A stretch of DNA of 64,000 nt, taken from NCBI GenBank assembly GCA_905147135.1, contig LR990049.1, forward strand, positions 14,835,428 to 14,899,427. The letters are read 5' to 3'. The position numbers and the translations under genes were made by a program. Numbering within the stretch: the stretch's first letter is position 1; every line of letters begins with the position of its first letter. Under the pieces are notes generated by a model. That model was not told where the DNA came from. It worked only from the letters and a program-made list of their open reading frames with translations, and searched no databases. Source of the DNA: Blastobasis lacticolella. Taxonomy: Eukaryota > Arthropoda > Insecta > Lepidoptera > Blastobasidae. Below are positions 11,812 through 22,538 of this stretch, in pieces.

Positions 11812-11880
11812 TTATTAGTCGCCTCTTACGACACCCATGAGATGAGGTTTGATGTTATACCTACTCCACTAGATACCAGC
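11812..11880 (-). mobile_element. Element C, 5' fragment (minus)
   Basis: The block 'ttagtcgcctcttacgacac' corresponds to the 5' third of element C read on the minus strand (compare 35,095-35,165). The remainder is missing. Confidence 0.5.
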
Positions 11881-12106
11881 TAACAAAGCATCGTAGTGTC
11901 GGCCAACGGCACCAATTCAATTAAGTATTTAATTTTTATTCCCATTTACTCCATTGTCAACGTGTGTTGGGGCCAACTTAGATTTATTTTTTATCATCTG
12001 TCACCTAATTGTAAAGAACCGTTACGCCATTACCCGCAACGCAAATTAATCACTATCTCACCTGCTAGTAATTTGAAGACACATTCTATTTAAAAAAATA
12101 TTCCGG

Positions 12107-12341
12107 TTGCCGGTAATATCCCGGTTGTGTTTCCGCGCGCGATGGCCCGTGGTCTGCCTAGACCATGTTCCAGGATTTGGTAGATCAACTTATTATAGTG
12201 CAGCGACTTCCATCGAACCCCCGGGACCCTTCTACTCACGGAACCTGACCAGATTGGATCATCACGGATCATGGTTACACATTCAATCGCCTGAATGTGC
12301 GGTTTTCATCAGGATGTTTTCCCTGGTAAGAGCATCGTCGA
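12107..12341 (-). mobile_element. SINE-B copy 2, head missing
   Basis: On the minus strand this holds the SINE-B body and 3' end: 'aatgtgtaaccatgatcc', the 'ccaatctggtcaggttcc' block and the 'aaccgggatatt' end. The tRNA-derived head is absent. The place where the head should be is the junction with element C at about 12,342. Confidence 0.7.
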
Positions 12342-12535
12342 GCTAATGTTTTCGAGGCAAAAGATCTAAGCGCCTCCGTAGACTGGAAAATGGGCAGCAG
12401 CATTTTCCATTGTTATATTATAACACTGCGATCTCCAACCCGCCTGCCAAGCGTGGAGATTATGGAAATAACCTCCCTTTTTGTGGGAGAGGCCCTAAGT
12501 CCTGCAGTGGACTGTTATGGGCTGTAATGATCGGT
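12342..12535 (+). mobile_element. Element C copy 2, 5'-truncated
   Basis: It starts at the internal 'taatgttttcgaggcaaaag' block, continues through 'tgcgatctccaacccgcctg' and 'gagaggccctaagtcctgca', and ends 'gttatgggctgtaatgat'. It lacks the first 80 or so bases seen in the full copies (24.1, 33.7, 34.9 kb). Confidence 0.75.
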
Positions 12536-12815
12536 TAGTATTCAACTAATATACATAACTCACAGAATAGTCAACATACAGCCGTTTGGAAGATATGAGG
12601 TAATAAAGAAATTTACAACAAACATGCAAACATACATACAATAGACGCGCGAAAAACGTAACCTTCCTGGGACTGGCTTAAAAAATGATATCACGCGGAA
12701 CATATTTTATACTAATACTATATAGAGAAAATATTATATTGTTTAATGTGTTGAACTATCGCGGTTATTATCACACATTTTACCTAACATTGTAAAAACA
12801 AAAGTACGCGATAGG

Positions 12816-12860
12816 AAACCCGGCAGATACCTTTAAAATTTTATGGTATCTGCCGGGTTT
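12816..12860. repeat. Perfect 16-bp stem-loop
   Basis: AAACCCGGCAGATACC at 12,816-12,831 and its exact complement at 12,845-12,860 flank a 13-nt AT-rich loop. The context (GTTTGTTTGTTTGTGTG downstream) suggests the core of an old repeat rather than a gene. A transcript would form a short hairpin. Confidence 0.6.
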
Positions 12861-12904
12861 GTTTGTTTGTGTGTTTGTAATGGATAAACTCCAAAACTAA
12901 TATT

Positions 12905-13065
12905 TTTTTTTATATTATACATGACAGGCATTTGACCGCCATCTCACCTGTTGGTAAGTGACAATGCGGCCGAAGATGGAGCATGTACGTCTTAGAACAA
13001 CTTATTCACCCTAGCCTTGAAGGCATCCAGATTATATTGAACAGGGAACACACTCGCTGGCAACT
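12905..13065 (-). mobile_element. Jockey-like LINE 3' end, J1 copy 1
   Basis: The minus strand encodes the reverse transcriptase C-terminus 'LPASVFPVQYNLDAFKARV' with an early stop just after 'NKLF', then the 3' UTR ending in an A-rich tail (T-run on the + strand at about 12,902-12,910). The same 3' end is present at 40.6 kb and 61.4 kb, also on the minus strand. Its 5' break is fused to the minisatellite that follows. Confidence 0.75.
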
Positions 13066-13285
13066 CTCGTAGGTGCAGAGTAGGTGCTGGGTAATTGCAA
13101 GATAGGTGTAACGGTAAGTGCAGGATAGGTGCAGGGTAATTGCAGGGTAGGTGAGGTAGGTGCAGGGTAAACGCAGGGTAAGCGCAGACTAGGCACAGGG
13201 TAGGTGTAGGGTAGAGGTTGTGTCGATGTAGAGCAGGTATAAGATAGGTGTAGACTCGTAGGGTAGGGTAAGAGTAGTATAGCAC
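13066..13285. repeat. Degenerate minisatellite, about 10-12 bp unit
   Basis: About 200 bp of imperfect tandem copies of a unit like GTGCAGGGTAG, seen as GGTGCAGGATA, GGTGCAGGGTA, CGCAGGGTAA, GGTGTAGGGTA and similar. Because the unit is near-periodic, the minus strand reads as long proline/tyrosine/leucine-rich ORFs (13,032-13,289 and 12,992-13,378). These are artefacts, not genes. The unit is unlike the insect telomere TTAGG. Confidence 0.8.
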
Positions 13286-13562
13286 GCACGAAGTCGCGCC
13301 GAGGCAGTTAGTTGTTGATAAAATGAACAATCGAGAAGTCGGTGTTGATAATTTACGCTCCCTAATTAAATATCGCAAACATTACGATAAGATTTATTTT
13401 ATTATTTCACGTGGTATAGTTTGTTTTTTCTTTTCTATTTTTAGATATTATCTCAGTAAATACTCATTACGGACGAGAAGAATCTTTGAAAACAAATGCA
13501 GATGCCGAAAAATAATTTTATGGAGTATTTAATTTTTATTTAATTGCACCTAATTATTTGTT

Positions 13563-13716
13563 AGACGCAGCGTGGGCAGGCCTCCTACAAGGTGGACCGA
13601 CGACCTGGTAAGGATCGCAGGTACCAGCTGGATGCGGAAAGCACAGGACCGGTCTTTGTGGAGATCTCTGGGGGAGGCCTATGCCCAGCAGTGGGCGTCT
13701 TCTGGCTGATAAGATG
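13563..13716 (+). mobile_element. RTE-like LINE, 154-bp insertion with TSD
   Basis: From 13,566 the + strand encodes 47 residues of an RTE-type reverse transcriptase C-terminus without a break, including 'RPPTRWTDDLVRIAG' and 'GEAYAQQWASSG', followed by its natural TGA at 13,707-13,709. A perfect 11-bp TSD, AATTATTTGTT, flanks it (13,552-13,562 and 13,717-13,727). It is extremely 5'-truncated and cannot move by itself. The intact frame and clean TSD suggest a fairly young insertion. Confidence 0.9.
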
Positions 13717-13974
13717 AATTATTTGTTGAATTTTATTATTGTTGAACAAACGCATAATGCGATCGCGCCATTTCATTTTGCAAATTACAATTCTCAGGAT
13801 ACATTCATCCAAAATTACATCAAAGTCGAAACAAGAATTAAAATATGAAACATTTTGTTGATACTATTTTAACTATAAACTTACTCACAGGTGATACTGT
13901 ACTGGTACTGGGGACTAGGGAGACATTTTTCATTGAATGTGTAGAAAGGACAATGTTACTACTTGTGCTGCTTT

Positions 13975-14160
13975 AAATTTTCGGTTTTAAATTTGTTAGG
14001 CATAAAATATTGGAAATTGTGGTACATTATGCTGATTTTCCCTATTTTTGAACAGTACTCTTCCAATGTGACTATAAAATATTGAATTTTTCATGTTAAA
14101 AATCACAAATGAAAACCGTTTGAATCGAGGCGAGAAATGGTCTCATTTCAGTCCTTAACA
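13975..14160. mobile_element. Palindromic MITE, P family copy 2
   Basis: It shares with 3,089-3,345 the core 'tgctgattttccctattttt' and the right-arm block 'gaaaaccgtttgaatcgagg'. The left arm is mostly lost. It is non-coding. Confidence 0.5.
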
Positions 14161-16005
14161 TACGTTGTCATAGTAACAACTATGCCGATAACAAATAACA
14201 ATAAATTCTGGCCAACAACATTATTAATGGTCTCATTCCTTCTCGAACGCTACATTATTATATTGTGTCCCTAATTGGTGTTTACGTATTTCTTAATCTT
14301 ATTTACATTTATTACGAACCTACCTACCCCCAGCAACACATAGTCAAATATCGTTATTTTTTGCCATTTGGGTGAAGTAACTAGTACTACATATCGAGTT
14401 TTATTGACTTGTTCTATTTCTGAACGAATTTGATAAGAACAGAATCACGATCAAATATCGTGAAGCTTGCAACTAGGTGCCTCTGCATACTTTGATGCTT
14501 TCATGATAACATTATTTACTTTCACACAATATGTATTCAGTAAATAAAATTGTACTACTTTTTAACTATGTAAATATGGTGCAGTTGATATTATCAACAG
14601 GGTGTATTTGTGTAAAGTTATCCTATAATGTAAGCCTAGCACAGTCGTTAAGGGTTGAGACTTTAGGACCGTGGGACCCTGGTGCACAAAAGGATTATTA
14701 AGAAATTTGTAATAAGCTAGTAATGCATAAGTAACACAGTCTTTGACTAGCACGGTTGCAAACGTGTTCGCATAACCCTTTACAATTTGTCCAAAATAAA
14801 GATTTGTATTTGTAGTAATCACCACAGGTGATTGGAGATCTGGCTCGTTTCTCGGGCAGAGGATAAGCATTGCAATCCTTATCCAATGAGGGCATACCGA
14901 GGGGCAGCGGTGTGGACGAATTTTTATTTTTATTGTTTAAGGGTACTTACTATACATATTAGTGTTTATTTTTATTGCCTCTGTTGTGTGTACCTTAATA
15001 AATTTTTCTTGATTTCTCTTTTTTTAAATCATCTTGACTAACATAAATTGTATTTTAGCTAATTCCACGCTAAAGTGAATGAAGAATAGCTTGATAAACT
15101 GGAATTGATAAACTTGTCTTACATTGTCCATCTCGATCGGTACCAGGATGGCAGTCCGGCGCAGTTAACATTGAGCCATACTAAATTCCAAACAAGTAAG
15201 TAAAGTACTTCTGACACCAAATCTTCATTTAACCACATAATATCCGTTGGCCTACTCGTGGGAACGGATACAGAATGATTGAGAAACATCAAATATTTTT
15301 TCGGTGCCATCTAAATTGCCGAATCTAATGAACAATAAAAATAACCAGGCAGATACTTACCACTTTAGGCCACTAAAATTGATGAAAAACTTTTCTTACT
15401 TACCTGAAAATTAAAAACTTTACGTTAATTATATTATTTAACTTTAAAATAAAATATAATATTGTGCAAAATGTAATATTATGCAATAATGAAATATGTA
15501 ATATTGTTTGTGAATTATAAATAAATATATAAAATTATCAAATATGAATTACATAGCTAGGTATCAAAAAGTAGGTAAGTTTCAAAAATATTTCCCAATC
15601 GACCCACAAAAAGAAACCTAAGTTTGAAATACGTAGCTAGACCATATTAGTAACTGCCAAAACAAGCAGGTCTTCTTACATCTGTCCCATGACAGATGGT
15701 ATCTCTTATGACCTAGAAACAGGACAATCTGCAGGTCTACCTGTGACAACCAGGTACAATATGTCTAGTTTTGTTATGTAAGTTCGCTCTCTAACGATCT
15801 ATCATCATCATTTTGACGCTTCCGCACACATTACGCTTAGTTTATTCATATTACTACAACTATTTTATTTCTTACTGGTTCATGCTATCTGGGCTAGTAG
15901 TACAAAAATAGTACACGAGCCAGTCAGTTATACCCGCTTGCAGCAATATGAAAGAATAAATAAATCAATATCAAATAAGTATAAACTGATTTCAACGTAA
16001 TAAAC
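14161..16005. other. AT-rich non-coding stretch
   Basis: No gene or clear repeat was found. Several ORFs of 60-100 codons occur but show no motif and no codon structure that I can support. Confidence 0.4.
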
Positions 16006-16135
16006 GACTTGAAAGGCGCAGTGGGCACCATGTAGCCGCTCTGCAGAAGGTCCCGGGTTGGATTCCCGCGTGGCAGAAATTGACATGATAATTTAAGTTT
16101 CTGCCCTGGGTCATGGTTTTATGCTTAATGTATAT
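16006..16135 (+). mobile_element. SINE-A-like copy, divergent
   Basis: The B-box-like 'ggtcccgggttggattcccg' at about 16,047-16,066 is followed by 'gcagaaattgacatgataat' and 'tttctgccctgggtcatgg', the same order as SINE-A. The tail is replaced by unrelated sequence. Confidence 0.65.
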
Positions 16136-16339
16136 GTGCCCCACGACATAAGGAGTCTTGAGAATGAATCGTTTATTACGTATATACGTTTATTTATTCA
16201 TCTACGTAATTGTTGCCACACAATTACCGAACAATAAATGTCGGATGATAGGCGAACAATCGCGAGATAGCATCACACAAGGCGGATCTTAGCCACTTAG
16301 TCATACAAACAAAAATGAAGGACCTCAAACGTGGATGTT

Positions 16340-16710
16340 GCACGCAATAGTGGCTCGAATGCTCCACATACCAGCACAACAATAGTTAGTCATCGGGGCG
16401 GTGATGGACACCTCAAGGTTCCGATCTGGGGCCGATGTTTGATAGATCATACACGGCCGGGGCGGGGCGCACGGGAGCCGCGCGGCGCCACACGTCACTG
16501 TACAATGGTGTGGATTTCGCAACCGGCGACTGACACCGAGATAATCTCACCAGTTGACATTCACACTTCTAGTTTAAGGCTAGGGGCAAGACGCCGCGTG
16601 CCGGTGCGTGCCGGCGGTCGGTTGAGTGACACCGCATTCTTAGGATTAACGAAGCGGCGCCGGCGCCTGCGACGCCCTCGACAGGACCACCCTGCGATAG
16701 CTATATTGGT
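16340..16710. promoter_or_regulatory. Strong GC/CpG island
   Basis: This is one of the most GC-rich segments of the window, with 'ccggggcggggcgcacggga', 'ccgcgcggcgcc' and 'gaagcggcgccggcgcctgc'. An open frame of 127 codons runs through it on the + strand, but high GC alone lengthens ORFs. The peptide is arginine-rich with no domain I recognise. It could be a CpG-rich promoter or enhancer, or a 5' exon of an unseen gene. Confidence 0.3.
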
Positions 16711-17169
16711 CTAACTGATCAAGATGATACTATACGAGTACCTTACTTCATGTAGGGTCCACTTCTCTACACATAGGTACCTAGCAACCATATCAAGCAC
16801 AGCTGCTTATTAAGTAGTATCACTCATTCGTTCTAGTAAACATTCCGTAGTTTGTACAAATAATTGTTTACGTATAATTTGTAAAGTATATTTTTGGAAC
16901 AAACAAGTGCTGATAAGCGGTATTGAGCGGTTGCTATGCTTGTTTTTACTTACCTAACTATTAGTATAATTTATATGTATACAAATGTAATTGATCATAG
17001 GACTTTTATCGGTCTTATTCAGCACTAGGTGGGGTCGGCACCCTAATCCTATAACCCGAAGAAAGTCCTACGTTGTCGGGTCGGATGATTGATCTCTCTC
17101 CATCATTTCACCATTACCACTCTACGTAAAGTGGGTCATTCTCAAGTGTATCATCAACTACGTAGATAC

Positions 17170-18246
17170 CATAGCTGGGCATTAACTCGTTAATCCGTTA
17201 ATCGTTAATTAACGAAGTTAATATATTGAGTAACGGATTAACTTTTAAGTTAACTTTTAAAAAGTTAACGGACACGTTAACTTCCGTTAACATCAGTCAG
17301 AAGTCCGTTAATCGTTAATCCAATGGGTACCTATTATTTGCCGCACGACCGGCATCGCAACGCGGCGCGAAAAACAGGTTCAGACAAGTATGAAATGAAA
17401 TGGCATAGAGAAAAGGTTTGGACCACTCCTGAATGATGAACAGTGCCAACTTGCCGCGGCATTTCACCCAAAGTTCCGATTGATATGGCTGGAAACGTAT
17501 GACAGCAGTAGAGTGGATGCAGTAAAAAAGTGCAAGGAAAAAAAGGTAGAAGATGCCTTACGACAAGAAGCAGAGGTAAATTCGAAAGATATTTTAAGTG
17601 GCGCAGGGAGCAATGCGAGTGACAATGATGATGACGAGGAAGACTTTTTCAATTCTGTCACTCAGACTCAGTCTATAGAAAAACCAAAGAGCTCCAACTC
17701 TTTAAAGAGTAAAGCGCAAAGTCTCTGCAAAATGTGGCTGGACATGAAATCAAAAGACTCGTTCAACGATGCTGCATTCCTCGGAGAACAGATATTCATA
17801 AATCTATTCATCAAATACAATACTGCTGCACCCTCAAGCGCTGCAGTTGAACGTCTGTTTTCCACGGGTAAAAACATTTTAACACCAAAGCGAGCCTCCC
17901 TTTCAGACGAGAACTTCAATATGTTAATGTTCATGAAGGGGAATATGCACCTTATGCCCGGCGATTAAATTACACATTTGTATTAAACAAGTATTTTGTT
18001 TTCTTCCTAACTTCCAGAACATCATAAACCAACAGGTTTTATAAGTGTGAACAAATAAATTGTTAAAATGTGTGTAAAATTGCATATTTAACAATACAAA
18101 TGCAATTTTACACATATTAACGATTAACGTTAACTTGCGTTAATTCTTGCGTAATGTAACGCTTTAACGTTTAACGAAGCTAACTTTTTTTGTAGCGGAT
18201 TAACGATTAACGAAGTTAACTATTTGATTAACGGTGCCCAGCTATG
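17170..18246 (+). mobile_element. hAT-family DNA transposon, internally deleted
   Basis: The element is delimited by 12-bp inverted ends CATAGCTGGGCA / TGCCCAGCTATG and a perfect 8-bp TSD GTAGATAC (17,162-17,169 and 18,247-18,254), the TSD length that defines hAT elements. Both ends carry dense subterminal TTAACG/CGTTAA repeats, as expected for transposase binding. The interior keeps only the C-terminal third of a transposase, so the element (1,077 bp) is a non-autonomous deletion derivative. A 15-bp perfect stem-loop (about 18,070-18,117) lies between the ORF and the right end. Confidence 0.93.
17399..17968 (+). pseudogene. hAT transposase, C-terminal remnant
   Basis: The frame is open from 17,399 (after a TGA at 17,396) to the TAA at 17,966-17,968. 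It begins inside the transposase with 'FGPLLNDEQCQLAAAFHPKF', then an acidic linker (DNDDDEED near 17,623-17,646), and ends with the hAT C-terminal dimerisation region: 'AAPSSAAVERLFSTGKNIL' and 'KRASLSDENFNMLMFM'. In hAT enzymes this part holds the last catalytic glutamate and the dimer interface. The N-terminal zinc finger and the first catalytic residues are gone, so it cannot be an active transposase. A truncated protein could in principle still be made. Alternative: a domesticated gene; the flanking TIRs and TSD argue against that. Confidence 0.88.
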
Positions 18247-18539
18247 GTAGATACCTAATTTTAATTTGTAACCACAAAGTAAACTCGGTGAAGTAGCTAG
18301 GTACTTACCTAAATACGATGCGTATTTGCTTATCAGTCGACCTACTATGTATCTATGTAGGTGCAAGTGTGATGTTGGAATATTTGTCGTCAACGTGAAA
18401 TTTAAGTAATTGGCAGTAGAGAATATACGGAATATTTTGACATTTTAGAATGTGTTTATTTGCCATTTAAAATGTAAATGTGTCTTTTATTTCCATTCAA
18501 TTTCTAAAGGTCTTTAACTTTAAGTGGGAGTGGTTTGCG

Positions 18540-18640
18540 TCAGTAACATCAGCGCAGGCGCAAGGTGGGACACACATTCTGAAATGAAGTCGTCCTTGCT
18601 AGGCTCCACTTGAACCAGGATCTATAAACGTGCAGGTTTT
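18540..18640. repeat. Diverged repeat pair with 19.32 kb (GCGCAGGCGC block)
   Basis: GCGCAGGCGC at 18,552-18,561 followed by GTCGTCCTT at 18,589 recurs at 19,325-19,334 and 19,360 with nearly the same spacing, and with 'ccaggatcta' related to 'gatccaggccta'. The GCGCAGGCGC block resembles an NRF-1/Ewg site, but the shared layout suggests two copies of an old repeat. Confidence 0.35.
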
Positions 18641-18877
18641 GACCTTATATTTTCATACCTATCATATTATAAATAAAATGGGTCTTGAGTCAATCCAAGC
18701 TTCTCATTGGCTTACGACGAACGTAAAGTGTATGACGCAGAGCTTTTCGTCTAACCGGTGACTATTTGATAACCTTCAATGTGCTGTATAAATTTAGAGC
18801 AGGTACAAATATATTTTACCTCCATCTTTAGCAGATATACTGGCTTAATTTGCCGCGACTATAATATTAGATATGCA

Positions 18878-19190
18878 CCGTCGGTGGCCTAATGGCTAGT
18901 AGGTTCGACTCGTAAGCAAGAGGTACCGAGTTCGATCCCCTGCTGGTACGCATCAATGAGCTTTTCTGGGTGAGTTACATTAGTTGAACACTAACCGATT
19001 GCACCGATGCACTTTCAGGCGACTGAGCATCCTTGATCCAATCTGGTCAGGTTCCCCTGTTAACAGGGTCACGTAGCTCAGACAATAGTCGCTTCGCTAT
19101 AATTACCTGTTCTGCCAAATCATGGATCATGGTTAACGTGGACCCCGGTCCTCACACGCTAAATCACAACGCGGATATTAACGCCTTATT
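18878..19190 (+). mobile_element. SINE-B copy 3, complete
   Basis: The head has 'gtcggtggcctaatggctag' (A-box region) and 'gagttcgatcccc' (B-box region, about 18,928). The body shows 'gaacactaaccgat', 'gatccaatctggtcaggttc' and 'gatcatggttaacgtgg', and the end 'gcggatattaacgcc'. An A/T-rich tail follows to about 19,220. Confidence 0.85.
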
Positions 19191-19220
19191 TTAAATGAAT
19201 AATGAAATAATAAATAAATT

Positions 19221-20800
19221 TATCAGTGTTGATCCAAAAAACATCAGCGAACATATATTTACTCAACCTAACCCGTAATTATAACCGTAAAACGCGATTC
19301 AATCATCGACAGGTGGGATCCGGTGCGCAGGCGCAGGGTCATCTTCACTATGCAATGCCGTCGTCCTTACTCCTAGATCCAGGCCTACACGGCCATTTAC
19401 CTTCGTAAGAATCGATTAAACTGCAATCAACCTACAAACTTTGAAGGTGACCAGTACGTTATGTCACCTTATGTAATGTTTGGCGGTTAAATATGCAATT
19501 TGGTAGTTCGTATGTTAGTGAAGCTTTGGAACAGCTTGGTAGCGGGATTTCTGTGAGTGGACTTAGTTTGGTCGACAAATTATGTGCCTCCTACTATTAT
19601 TGTCATTTTTGTTTACTATTATGTATTAATTATAACTGTAATTGATATTTTTGCTGGTAATAAATCGGGTGATGATTAACGTTGTTAAAAATTTACGAAA
19701 ATAAATATTTGTGGATTAATTCAATGAACCCATGTGGACACGATTTTCAATAAGTTAAAAGCCAAAAAATTTAATTATCAGCCGCTGTAATAGGCCTCTG
19801 TACATTTATTCACTAAACTTCAGACGTTGTGTTCACGAAAATAATTAAAGGCAAATTCTTTCATATAAAAAATGTTAAACGTGGTTAAGGATTTGATGCA
19901 AGCCGGGCTAAATCAGTAGGTACCTTTAAGTTTGTTCATATTTAATAAAACAAATACCACCGGAACACCTAACGTTGATATAATTTTATTAAAGCAAAAA
20001 AAAACACAAAAGCTACGACTATCGTTGACACATTTGCACAGATTCGATTCGACAAGTTTAACACACCTAACCTTGAGGACTATGATTTTGAGGTCTTTTA
20101 ATTTCATCATATTTTTACTATTTTAATTTAAGTAGATACTTACTTAAATATTCAATAATAATAGATACACATTGCATTCGTTGTTCAAACGCCAAGGCCA
20201 GACGGATCCGTATGGACATGACATTATCGAATATTATTACTATGACTATTAATGTAATATTAAGAGAAAAAGGTCGTTTAGGTTGACGGCTGAACTTGCC
20301 GTTTGTAGCACGGAGTGTGTGGTAAAAGAAAGTAAACATTTCATTGCAAATTGATACCAAGACCCGACAATTAACAATACAAGATGCAAATATAATAATT
20401 TGTTATTACTGTCATTTATTTATTCATCCAATTTATATTACGGTTATTTAGAGTTTTTATTAATAAAAAGAGTATACAGAATTGAAGACTTTTTCTTTAA
20501 AAAACTGTATTGAATAAATAACATGATCACATGATTTGGAAAACGGATCACTAGTAAAGACCCAATGCGATTATTTGAACCCATCCCATCAGTGCAGAGC
20601 GTCAGGCAGGCCCGTTTCTAGTGGATATCCACTCAGCCGTGCTTCCGTCGGAGTCGAAGCTAAATCAATTGTAGCACTATAAAAAAAGCACATCCTTTTC
20701 CAGGGCAGAGTAGGTCTATGGACTTGTACTTTTTTCGTGAACCACAGCGTGGCGTCCATGGGCATGGTATGGGGTCCTTTTAGAAGTATACTATTATAAG
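19221..20800. other. Non-coding stretch
   Basis: No gene was found. It contains the second copy of the GCGCAGGCGC repeat pair (19,320-19,390). The ORF pairs at 19,913-20,126 and 20,118-20,360 lie in AT-rich sequence and show no motif. At 20,585-20,800 a GC-richer block precedes the LINE UTR and may belong to the same LINE. Confidence 0.4.
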
Positions 20801-20802
20801 TG

Positions 20803-20893
20803 GGCAACGCACTGGTGGCGCCCTTGGTGTTGCTGATGTCCTTACACAGAGGTGAGCCTTTCTATCAGACGGCCCACTTGCCGGTAGGCAAAC
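20803..20893 (+). mobile_element. LINE 3'-UTR fragment, J3/D family
   Basis: The blocks 'gggcaacgcactggtggcgc', 'ttggtgttgctgatgtcc' and 'atcagacggcccacttgcc' match the UTR at 6.5 and 11.1 kb. Confidence 0.65.
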
Positions 20894-22538
20894 TAAATAT
20901 GCATCACAAAAAGAAATTAATTTGGGTAGCGATCGTTTAATACGTAGCAATTAGATGGTTGAACAAGCGATTTCATAGCCGATAGTACCCACCGGGGTCA
21001 CCTGTCAGCTCGCCAGAGCATCATGTCGGCTTTGGGTCGGCCTTCAATGCCATTGCTAGAGTGAACATCTACATCGTTCATATCATGTCGGATACCGCAA
21101 CGGTTATGAAAGCTACGAAGGTACGTTAATATGTCTTAATCGGTGATTACAAATCCTTTAGCACGTGTATGTTAATGTCGGTAAAAAAAACTAGCTACTT
21201 TGAGTCCGTGAACCAATCGAGATTCAGTATGAAGCATCTACTCAATTCCTATAGGTATATCGGAGCCAATTAAGTATAAAGCACCTACCCAGTATATTTA
21301 CCGGAGCCATATTCCCTTTTACAGCTTTTTTATAAACACTTGTTTTTTTTTCACTTTTGTTATGCTTATATATTTTCGAATTTCCTGTTTGTGTTTAATG
21401 TTGTGGTCTCGGTACTATTTGGCGAAAAATAAGCGGAGTATATATCTATATTAGGTTGTGGTACTATACAGTTACTTAGGCAAGAGCTATCGATATGTAA
21501 AATCCTTGGGCAAGATTCTCGGAAACAGAATTCTGTCCTCCTGTGCCAGATTGCAGTGCAAGTATATTATGCAGACAGATGGTCCACAGGTGACGATATA
21601 AAGATTAAACATTCCGTCCGATCATTTTTTACCCGACTGCATCAGAGAAGGAGACTTATTAATTGTATTTAATTATCACTAATTACGAACGGATAAGCAG
21701 AAAGAATAACAATCGACTATCGTATCTACAATTCATACTTTTATTTACGAGTAGGTACGTTAGTAATATTTTGTGCTTTTAGGTTTCATCATGTGTATAC
21801 GAAGTAATCGCAAGATCGCAGAATCAGACCGAGGATTGTAAAACATTATGAAACCTAAATCAAATATGTTATTGGCAATACTTAGTTACATACAAATGTT
21901 TTCAATAGATGAGCCTCTTTTCAGAAAAAGTGTACCTACGCCTAATTATGAATTAAAACTACATCATAGAGAATTTTTTTTTATATACAGAAGCAGAGAG
22001 TACATACCGAATTTAAATACGAGACAAAATGTCACCCATATCTATAACATACACACTACCTAATGCAAATGAAGGGACGGAACAAGGCAGTCCATCTTCA
22101 GATAAGTTATATTTTGCTACGAATTTCTACTCGTAACGAACACAAACAAATCTGACGAAGTCGTCCGGAGCGAAATACGGCCTTTTTTTAACCTTGTCCT
22201 TATAATTTAATATTGTCATTATAATTAAAGGTAAGCTGTCAAATGAGTCAAACCTACACTCTGATACCAACCACCATCTTTTTGATCTCCCGATCCTACA
22301 TACCGTGAATCGGCAGTGCTTGATTTTGTAAAAAGGAAGGTTATGATTTTGACCGGTATTAATGTTTATTTGTTGCCTCATAACTTCTAAACTAAGTAGG
22401 TACCCACTTACTTATCGTTAGAAGTATCTTCATTATCCACAGGTTGACTTATGTGACTTCACAATAAATTGAATATGATACCCTCTAGAGAACATAGTCA
22501 TGAAAAAAATAATAATATTGAAAAGGATAGGTACAGTC
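20894..22538. other. AT-rich non-coding stretch
   Basis: No gene was found. A crumb of a common lepidopteran repeat ('ttttttacccgactgcatca') lies at about 21,625-21,645. Several 60-84 codon ORFs here are in unstructured AT-rich sequence. Confidence 0.4.

Noticed and set aside
13066..13285. Interstitial telomeric repeat
   Set aside because: The unit GTGCAGGGTAG-like is not TTAGG, the insect telomere unit, and is too degenerate.
12992..13378. 128-codon minus-strand ORF rich in Pro, Tyr and Leu
   Set aside because: It is the in-phase reading of the degenerate minisatellite joined to the end of a LINE.
16331..16714. 127-codon + strand ORF in GC-rich DNA
   Set aside because: GC-rich composition removes stop codons; the arginine-rich peptide has no recognisable domain and an overlapping minus-strand ORF is also open.
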